Origin: Ditylenchus dipsaci
Lineage: Eukaryota > Nematoda > Chromadorea > Rhabditida > Anguinidae
Assembly (NCBI GenBank): GCA_004194705.1
Contig: SADC01000199.1
Span: 62,001-126,000, forward strand
DNA: 64,000 nucleotides
Direction: 5' to 3'
Shown here: piece after piece, positions 1 through 9,100 of the stretch
Numbering within the stretch: the stretch's first letter is position 1
How the letters are laid out: every line of letters begins with the position of its first letter
Made by a program: the position numbers and the translations under genes
Notes under the pieces: generated by a model
Told to the model about the DNA's origin: nothing
The model's input: the letters and a program-made list of their open reading frames with translations, nothing else
Database searches by the model: none

Positions 1-590
1 CGTTTTTGGTACTAACTTTGCTCCCAGGTCAAACAAATCTGTTCAATTTATTGGTCAGATACCCAGATATTTCAGATACCCAGTTTTGAAGAAAAGACTA
101 CGGTCTCCCAGTTTACAGTTACCCAGTTAGTGTCAGGTCTTGCTCACCAACGTCAAAAGTGGTGGCAAGGGTGATAGGAACCCAGGTTGAAATTTTATAG
201 TCCAGTCTTACTATACCCAGTTAGGTCAGGTGGCAAGGGTGATAGGACCCTTGCACCCCCAGTCGGAGATCTCAGAAAATTTATACACACCCAGTAGAAG
301 CGTGCCAGTTCGGCAACCCAGTTAGTCCCAGCAAACAGCTTGTAGGATCAGCTCGACCTACTGGTGGCTAACACTTAGGGAGGAAGGCTGCTATGCCTGC
401 ATAGTAGAGTTAGCGTTTTACCCAGTTACCCAGTTTTAATATTTATATTGTATACCCAGTTCGTATATTGATGTCTACCCAGTGTTAAATTTGTAAATAC
501 CCAGACTTAGTCCTCTACCCAGCTAACATATAACCCAGGGAACTTCTCCTTCATCGGGTCCAGTTGTTGGTGGCAATTGGTTTTCCAGGT
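1..590. repeat. CCCAG-rich stretch, no gene recognised
   Basis: The pentamer CCCAG, mostly within TACCCAGTT-like contexts, recurs at roughly 20-40 bp spacing through this stretch (near 22, 61, 77, 106, 121, 180, 213, 255, 288, 315, 420, 427, 452, 475, 497, 514 and 530). It continues right of the foldback element (1780-2530), so the element at 599-1644 appears to have split one CCCAG-rich tract. I see no coding region here. Confidence 0.6.
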
Positions 591-598
591 GTAAGGAT

Positions 599-1644
599 CG
601 GTACCGGTCAATTTTCCGCCGACCAATTTTCCGCGGACAATTTTCCGCGGACAATTTTCCGCCGACAAATTTTCCGCCGACCAATTTTCCGCCGACAAAT
701 TTTCCGCCGACCAATTTTCCGCCGACCAATTTTCCGCCGCCATAATTCAATTTCTGTTTTCAAGTTAAAGTTTCTTCTGTGAATGACCCTTTCTCCTATT
801 CCCCTTGTTATTTTTACTGCCCTAATATACTGCCCTAACTCAATTTTATTGCCCTAACTCAATCAAGTATGGACTTTCGAATATGTTTAAGGTCATAATT
901 AAGTATTTAGGAATTTCCTGACAGAATTTGCAGTGGAGCTCAACGAAGTTCTTGATGGTAAATTAAATTAAAATGCTCCAATGTATTTTTGTGTGATGTT
1001 ATTTCCTTAAAGGCATTATTTTGAGTTCTGGTCAATAAAAAATCGAGTTTCTGGACCACCCGAAATCACCCATTTTGACCATTTTTCAAGGGATTTAGGT
1101 CTGTATTTGGGTGGAAATGGACTAAAAAGGTGCCAATTTCTAACAAAAAGGAAGATGTTGAACATAGTTTTGTTGACTGGGGCCTACCGCATAAATAAAC
1201 TCTGGTATGCATACATTTTTATGCATCCAGAGTCACTTTCGAGTGATTTGCGTCTAAGGTATGTGGGTGTGCGCATCTCAACCCCAAGCAACCAAGCCCC
1301 CTGCGCCCCCGAAGGGGGCGCAGGGGGCTTGGTTGGTTAGAGATGCGCGCACTCACTTACCTTAGACATAATTCCGAGCAAGACTCTTGAACAGAAATGC
1401 ATTTAGAGACTATTTTTGCCCAGCTCCAGTGACCAAAACATGATAAAACAGGTAAAAAAATAGATAGCCAAATTCTATATAGCGAAATATATATAGGGGT
1501 TGGCGGCGGAAAATTGGTCGGCGGAAAATTGGTCGGCGGAAAATTTGTCGGCGGAAAATTGGTCGGCGGAAAATTGGTCGGCGGAAAATTGTCCGCGGAA
1601 AATTGTCCGCGGAAAATTGGTCGGCGGAAAATTGACATGTACCC
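599..1644. mobile_element. Foldback transposon with inverted 15-bp repeat arrays
   Basis: Both ends carry about nine tandem units of a 14-15 bp motif, AATTTTCCGCCGACC on the left (about 610-745) and its reverse complement on the right (about 1503-1637). The order of unit variants is nearly mirrored, including two adjacent 14-bp units CCGCGGAC near each outer end. Short outer termini match (cGGTACcgGTCAATTTT against GGGTACatGTCAATTTT). The octamer GTAAGGAT directly flanks the element at 591-598 and 1645-1652, giving a target site duplication. This architecture resembles Drosophila FB/Galileo foldback elements and TIR-type MULEs. A second repeat (about 1104-1480) lies inside. No transposase is present, so it is non-autonomous. 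Confidence 0.85.
1104..1480. repeat. Dispersed hairpin repeat (family B), copy 1
   Basis: A near-perfect hairpin around 1250-1375 pairs CTAAGGTATGTGGGTGTGCG with its complement across a GC-rich centre (CCCCTGCGCCCCC...). Flanks contain CTACCGCATAAATAAACTCT and TTTTTGCCCAGCTCCAGTGA. The same unit recurs near 32225-32450, 34640-34800, 36183-36400, 44180-44450, 47530-47720 and 55850-56100, so it is a dispersed MITE-like family, here nested inside the foldback element at 599-1644. Confidence 0.75.
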
Positions 1645-1907
1645 GTAAGGATTGTTACAAAAGTCGGGGCCTTTTGCTAGTTACCGGTTCGAGGCGAACC
1701 TGGTGGCTGGTGATAGGTGTAAGGATTGTTAAATCACTTTTCCCGCATTTCCAGTCTAAATCGTATGTTTCCTACAGAAACATATCCCCAGTCAAATATA
1801 CCCAGTAAATGGCAATTTGAATTGCTATTTGTCTTGCGAAGACATTAGGGGAAAGGGCGAACAAACAGAAATAATTCAGAGTTAAAAAAATATATTTCTA
1901 GTTTCTG

Positions 1908-2684
1908 ATGTTGCCTCTTTCTCTGATGTCTCAGCAGGCTTCCCAGGTTAGTCTCATTACGAGTTATTTCCCAGTGCTTAAGCATAATAATGCTTCCAGA
2001 AAGAGTCTCATTACGGACTACTTCCCAGTACTTAGGTCCAATGCGGATAGCATTCCCAGTCTTATGTTAGGTATAAATCCCAGTGAGCTTCATGCTCCTC
2101 CCAGTATAGAGACTAGTTCTCTTTCCAGTGTGCACTCTAGTTATGAAGCTAGCTGTGATCCCAGTATAGAGAATGCCAGACACGCACGAGTTCTGAAGGA
2201 GCTTAGTGAAGCCAGTTCGTATATATTTGATTACCCAGAAGACAAGTCTCTCAGTTATGAGGACTTCCCAGAAATAATTATACCAGATAATAAGTCTCTC
2301 TCTGGAGAGTACTTCCCAGGTTATTCTGATTTACAGGTGTCAAGCATCTCCAATGCAAGCGTGGATGTCGTCCGCATGGTTTCGTCTGCCGCCTCAAGTC
2401 GCGCTCTCTCCGCTGCGCCGGTGAATGTGGGAATAGCTTGCTCTGTGCCAGAATCAGTCCCAGTATCTATTATTAATTCTCCCAGTAATGTAACTGTATG
2501 TTCCCAGGATTCAATAAAGTCTCTCTCTACATTATCTCATGATACTGCTGGTAGGACTGCTAGTACGGATGGCCAATGCTATTCAGCACTTCTTACTGCA
2601 GGAAAAAAAGCGGATTTCCAGCAAAAAGCCTATTTGCAGCAGAGAAAAGATTTGTCCATGCGGGGATATGGAATAGGAATGTGA
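1908..2684 (+). CDS. Ser-rich ORF, 258 codons, doubtful
   Basis: I do not recognise this ORF. It opens with ATG and is rich in Ser, Pro and Ala. Near the N terminus two segments read SLITSYFPVLK and SLITDYFPVLR; the second matches the TD-aromatic-aromatic-xxx-basic part of PCNA-interacting degrons, and looser variants (KSLSYEDFPE, KSLSGEYFPG) follow. However, the CCCAGT motif of the flanking DNA runs through the ORF in more than one reading phase (FPV in one place, PS in another). The repetition is therefore at DNA level, and the open frame may be incidental. No splice partner, transposon terminus or domain was found. Confidence 0.25.
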   Translation: MLPLSLMSQQASQVSLITSYFPVLKHNNASRKSLITDYFPVLRSNADSIPSLMLGINPSELHAPPSIETSSLSSVHSSYEASCDPSIENARHARVLKELSEASSYIFDYPEDKSLSYEDFPEIIIPDNKSLSGEYFPGYSDLQVSSISNASVDVVRMVSSAASSRALSAAPVNVGIACSVPESVPVSIINSPSNVTVCSQDSIKSLSTLSHDTAGRTASTDGQCYSALLTAGKKADFQQKAYLQQRKDLSMRGYGIGM

Positions 2685-2814
2685 AACTTTGTACACGGCT
2701 CAAGATTGTACACGGCTCGGTGTCACTAAAGTTTTTTCAAGGAAACTAAGCATCTTTACAGATTGTAAAAAAAAAATTGCTTAGTAACCGAAAGTTGCCT
2801 TCAAAATAAAAACC

Positions 2815-3060
2815 CAACATATCACCCCTCATACCGCTTTGATATACTGTATTGCCGCTAATTGCCGCCCCATCTAATAAGCACACCCCCCCCCTTCCTC
2901 GACTTTGAGCTATTGCATTTTGGAGAAGATTTTTTTTGAACAGCTTTTTTGCATTTTTTCAGTTCCCACTAGCTCTACCAATTCTACATTTTGGATTTTC
3001 AGCCAAAAATACCCCTTACAGGTTGATCGAAAACTAAGCGCCCCCGGGCAGCGGGAGCTC
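2815..3060. repeat. Degenerate TACCGTAT-family repeat (family A)
   Basis: It contains family A landmarks: ATACTGTATT near the left end, a C-tract followed by CTCGACTTTGAGCTATTG, then CAGTTCCCACTAGCTCTACC and CAGCCAAAAATACC, and a CGCCCCCGGGC hairpin remnant near the right end. Compare the intact copies at 18303-18567 and 51092-51342. It lies just beyond the last visible fatty acid synthase exon, so it is probably intronic. Confidence 0.55.
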
Positions 3061-3111
3061 AGCCAATCGTTTTCCAATTCATAAAAGCTGTAATAATTTT
3101 TTCACACTTGC

Positions 3112-6100
3112 CTGTTGCTGCAGAATGTCTGTGTGATGGCATAGGCTTCCTGAGGATCTCCAACTTTGGTTCCAGTTCCGTGAGTCTCTACATATTTGAC
3201 AGTGTTAGGGTCGATGTTGGCCTCTCGGTAGACCTCCTCCAACAGGACTGCCTGTCGTTCACCTACTGGAAAAGTGATTCCCTGCTCTTTGTAGCCGTCA
3301 GTGTTGCTCTTGGCATGCACCACAGTGGCGTAGATGCGCTTGGCTTGAGAGTGTCTTTGCAGGATGATGGCAGCAATTCCTTCTGTGCGGCAGTAGCCAT
3401 CACCGGACTGGTCAAATGAGCGGCAACTTCCTGCCGAACTCAACATGCCTAACTTCAAAAATTGAAGGGCTGCTGTTGGTGTCAGGGTTAAGTGGGCTCC
3501 TAAATATTTTAAGACGTAAAAAATTGATTATTTGGCTGATGTTGGTTGAAACGGCAATTTTGGCTCTTAAAAATTATGTAGAGCGAAAGCTCACACCTGC
3601 GTACACCCGAGGCACTTTCTCCAAGTGTAATTGTGTGAGTACGCGGCGATATCGCAAACTTAGATGTAAGAACCAAAGTGAAAGCTTTGTCCATAAATAT
3701 CTTTAATTGTTTTCACAGAAAGCCTCTTTTTGAGTTCCACACAAATTTGCGGCAAAAATATGATGCATGCACTGAACAATTCTAAGTTGTTAGAAGTGGC
3801 TTTATTGAAGACGATGTGCCTAACAACACATCCTTGTTTTTTTCCATTTAAAGTTTTTTGATGGGTTATCCAAAAGACTGCTTACCAGCAACGATGGCAG
3901 CATCACACTGGTCTTGGCGAATGGCATCCACAGCCAACTGCAGGGCCAACAACGAAGAGGAGCAGGCAGTGTCCACTGAAAAGGATGGACCGCGTAGATC
4001 GAATGTGTAGCTGAGTCGGTTGCTGAACATGGAGCGCACACATCCAGTCAGAGTGTAGCCGGTCACACTTTCTGGGTCTTGGGTCAAAGCTCCTCCAGTC
4101 TCTGAAGCTGAGCAGCCCACAAACACACCGGTTTTGCTGCCTCGCATGTCATTGGGATTGATGCCTATAATATTTTAGAGTTGAGATTTAAAACTTGTTT
4201 TGCATATTATTCTGCTTTACCTGCGTCGATCATAGCCTCATAGGCCACCTCGAGCAATATCCTCACTTGTGGGTCCATGAAGTTGGCCTGCTTGGGGGTT
4301 ACACTGAAGAACTGGGCGTCAAACTTCTTCAGGTCCTTGAGTTTTCCGTGCCTCTTTGGCAGATCGTAGATGCCTATAATTGCCAAAATATTAAAAAAAG
4401 ACGTGTTTATTTTTTGTGAAAGCTGTCCTTTCTTTTTATTATGAAAAGCTACGAATATTCTCGTGTGGGTGAATATTTGACACACCACGGTTTCTGGTCA
4501 CTGAACTTATTTGTTGGCTCGCTTACTGATATTAGGTGGTGGTATAATTTTAGCGAATATTATACATTATTTCAAAACTCATCAAATTGAGAAAGACAAG
4601 TCGTTTGTTCCTAAAGTTATCCGACAACATAAATAATTTTATATGAAAGCCATCAACCTTTTAGGAACATAAGGTATGAATTGCTCCTTTTCGATTGTCT
4701 TTGTTTGGGCTAGGGGACATTTTTCAAAAACGACATTTTTTCAAAACGACATTTTCCCAAACGACATTTTTTAAAAGGACATTTTTTAAAACGACACTTT
4801 TCCAAGACGACCTTTTTCCAAACGATATTTTTCCAAAACGACACTTTTCTAAACGACGTTTATCCAAAGCGAAATATTTCCAAGGGTCTAAGATAGCCAA
4901 ATTGATAGCTTTTGGTGGATTGATTAACGTTTCTGGTCTGGTCCAGACAAGCACTGCGGCTCAGAAGCGAAAGATCGAGGGAATCAAAGAGGCTTTCGCA
5001 GCGTTCAATGCGGAGGAGATGGGCAACAGCATGGCCCGAATGGCAAAAGCAATCGACGGGATCAATTTAGAAGATGTGAACATTGATGGAGTCTGAAATG
5101 GTTTCGTCTGAAGTGGAGTATTATTATTGTTCTCGGTTTCTTTTTTTAATGAAGCATGATTGGTGTACGAAATTGGGGTTTATTTGTGTCCGTCCTAGCC
5201 CATTTTTTTGATGTCTGTCTGGTTGTATGGGCATAGAATAACGAGGTTCTGTAAAAATTAAAAAATGCAGGTAAAAACAGTAAGCTTTTAGACAGAGGTA
5301 AACTTTAGCGGTTTTGCTCTTTGCCAGAGAATATGCATGGAAAAAATGTATAGGGTTTTTTTGTATAACGCTAAATTTTAACAGGATTTGATAACTGCTA
5401 TTTCGAGAACTGTCGTTTTTAAGAATTGTCGGAACAATGGAAAAATGTCGTTTTGGAAAAAGGTCGTCTGGAAAAATATCGTTTGGAAAAATATCGATTG
5501 GAAAAATGTCGTTTTGAAAAAAACTACATTTGAAAAGTGTCGTTTTTGAAAAATGTCCTCTAGCCTGTGTAAGGGCTTAGGGTGCTATCCTACTTTGCTG
5601 GTAAATGTTGGCTAAAACTAATTGCGGCCTAGGTGAAAGCTCGACCGAATAGCTTATTTCTGAACGGTAACCACTTATGCCATGTTGCCGTTTAACAATT
5701 TCAGTCCTAATGTTTACCTGGAGGCCATCTGAGGTCGTCTTCTGTTACTAGATCTTCGCCGGCAAGCAGCAAGTCTCCGAACTCTTGCACATTCTCAGAC
5801 CGAGGGAATCTGCCAGAGACACCACTGATCACAATTTCTTCTTGATCTCTCCAGAAAGGGGCATTTGTAGGTGAGGGGTCTTCTAAACCACCACTGCTTC
5901 CCATGCTTTCGTTTGACTGAAAAAAACAGAATTATTAGTTGACAGTCTAAAATTTCATAACACAATAACACTGACCACAATAAGGGCAACGGACTAGTTT
6001 AAATTACTCCAATAAATTAAATTATCAAAAGTTCGAAAATAATTTCGTGAAATAGTGTGAAATATTAATGGAAAACTGAATACTTAGATGGAAAAGGGCA

Positions 6101-9100
6101 GAGTTGGGTGTAGACAGAGGTCACACATACAATATATGGAAAGTGGATAGACGGAAGAAGGGGAGGTGCAAAAAAGAAGACTAAACATACAAATCCCCTG
6201 CATTGGATCGAAAAAGAAGGATCGATGGAGCGCAAAAGTTGAAAGAAGGTGGGGCTGGAAGAACGGGTGCAGGCAAAACAATGGGTGTGAACTATGGAAA
6301 GGGGCAGCGATACAAACAGAAGTGAGTATAAGAAAGCAGGAATTTCTTCTATGGAAATAAAAGTGAGTTCAACCTCAGTTTAGTTGCGACGGACGGTTCT
6401 GGGCTCCCCTTTTCAACAGATCACAAAAAAAACCGACGTGTATGGAATATTCTTATAGGTTTCACTTTTGCACGTAAAGACACGGACCATTTGTCGAAAT
6501 ACTAGATTACTACAATTACTACATACTTTTATATTAAAATTTTTGTTTTTAGGTTTTAGTTAATATATATTTTTGAATTCATGGATAATCAACTAATAAG
6601 GGAGGGACCCTGACTGTGACCTGGGGTTTTTTCGATAAATTTTTTATGCGCGTACTCTTGTAGAGCGTGCCCAAATCCCATGTGAATTTAGCTACCCAGC
6701 TCTAAAAGCTAACAAAAATTTCAGGAATGACCCATGGCCCAAGGGTCAGATATGAAAAACCATGATAGGGGTAACGAGGTGTTCTTGGAACTTTGAGTAA
6801 AACACAGTAAAGTCAAATTTTATCCCAAAAGAAAAATAAGTGTCTGCTCTCAGTTTTTCCAATGAAATAAAAAATAGTGTCCAATTTTTTTCAGTTATCT
6901 ATATATCCCTCTGAATTGTGACTGGCGTACCTAGTGGAACCCATTATTGACAATCTCTTGAAAAATTACGGAACTTGAAAAAGTTTTAACAGTAGAAAAA
7001 AAATAACTCCATATTTTTTTCGTTCCGCTTTTGGTCTGCCGACGAGATCTCGTGGAACTAGAAATGGAAATATAAACAATGTTTCCAGACTGAACGCAAA
7101 CAACAACTATAATCACAGGGAATATGCGTGCAATTGACGAGTATCAAAAAAGTGAGTCAGAGTTGGCAAGGGTTTTAAAATCTGTTTTTGTTGGACTGAA
7201 ACCAAATGTCCATATTTTTGATGCAAGAATAAGTGATTGAAAAAGAAGCATGAAAACAGACACAAATATTCTTCTTTTTCGGAGGGAAGGAGTGTTGAAG
7301 AAATTGGGTTAGAATTTAACCTAGAAAAATATGACGCGCGAGGAGAGAAGGTTTTTTTCTTCGTCAATGCGAGAGTATGTCACACTCGGCAAACAACAAG
7401 ATTGTGGGAAAGTTTAGAAAGAAAATTATTTAAAAAATTGCCCAGAAAATTTAGTTTCAAAGTGGAAATTAACATTTTTTACTTCGAAGAAAATTTAAAA
7501 TATTCAGGCAAATTGAATAGAAAATGGCAAATATTTTAATTCTGGGTATTTTTGTGCACAGTTTTTGGCAACTCTACGCCTGGTCTAGTAAAAGGAGCTC
7601 TAGCCAAGCAAACTGTACTTTCCCTTCTTTCTTTCCGGCCAGCCAAATGAACGCAACATTTATCATTTACATACTCCTTGCAACAAAGAAATAGCAAAAA
7701 AAGAAAAAGGAGAACCCGAGTTTCACGTAACACTAGCAGCGAATATCCCCCCCCAAACCTGACCTTATCAAAAACGCTGTAACTACCATTTGGAACGACA
7801 AGTTCAGGCTAGCCCTTAGGCTTGGGGGTAGTCCAATATACGGAAGTTGTGACTAATAAATGTCTTAAATGCTTTTTTCTTGGTCTGAAACATATATTTG
7901 GTTTCTTTTTACTTAAGTTTTGAAAGTGAAAATCGTTGCAGGGAAGCGAGATATTCGCTACTAGGGTCAAAATTTGCTTTATAGAACGTCAGTGAACGAG
8001 CACCACGATGTAACGGACCCCTATAAGCAGAATATAAGTATAGAATTTCAACAAACGCTTCATGGGTTACAAAAACAATAAGTTGACCGGAACACAAGAT
8101 TACCAGACTGCCGAGTAACTTTGGCAACGAAACCAGAGTATAGACGACTGTAATAAAACTTATAAAAAATTTACTAAACTTTTTGATGAGTCCCAGAAAT
8201 CAAACTCGACCTAAGAATCAGTATGAAATTTAAATTTTCGAACCCCATCGCTAACTTCACAGTTTTTTAAACCCAACTAATAAATATTTTGTAACTCATT
8301 ATTGAGTTAGCTTTCGATTCAGTCTGCTTGCCGAAATTATTCGACAATCTGGGAGGAGACGATTTTTACCGTATATTCTCTATTAATCCCCCATGGGGGA
8401 TCAATATATTTTTCAACCTCTAAAAAATCGGAAAGATTTGAGGTCGATTTTGAGATTTTCGGGCAGTCGACCAAGATCTGAAAAGTGGAATTAGGAGAGC
8501 TCGTGCTAATTAACAAAACGCCAAAAACAGATTTGGGAAATGTTTGCTCTAGGCTGAGAAATGAGGTCTGTGTGAAGGGGATTATTAGAGAATATACGGT
8601 ACCTGCAAACTACGAAACTATTTTTTTTAAAATAGTTCAAGAGTCTTGTGGTATAGTGGCGGTGGGAGAACGCATGAATTCAAAATTTTCAATCTCTGCT
8701 TTCTCACGTTTCATTTACGCTCAAAACTTGATTCAAGACAGTCCGAAAATCTGTTCCCGGCTAGTGTCTCACACTTCTTTTGAGATTCGAAATTTTACCA
8801 ATTGTATTTTGACAGTCTGTTCATTAATTTTGCAAGGATTCGGATTAGGCTGTCAAACCAGAATTGTCTAAAAATTTTAAAAGCCAAGGCTACAAAGTGT
8901 CGGGGCAGTGTCGCCATGTGTCGAATTAATTTTTTGAACCGGTTTCGGATCGGATGACGATTTTGGTTATTTGTTGGGTGATAAATGAAATTTTAGACAT
9001 ACAACAAATTAAGATCTTTCATTTCGAAAATCATCCTTCGAACATTGTTCATCCATTCTGGAAGAACTATGAGCACAGTGAGCGGACAACAAACTAAAGT

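Noticed and set aside
507..782. Several ORFs over the 15-bp arrays (also 1357-1808)
   Set aside because: A 15-bp unit is a multiple of three and free of stops, so arrays stay open in several frames; the repeated peptides (AENWS, FRRPI) are array translations.
3108..3419. Plus-strand ORF of 103 codons
   Set aside because: It is antisense to the ketosynthase exon 3499-3112, which has clear catalytic motifs.
8485..8871. Plus-strand ORF of 128 codons
   Set aside because: Its first part is family A core repeat, and the rest has no protein-like motifs.
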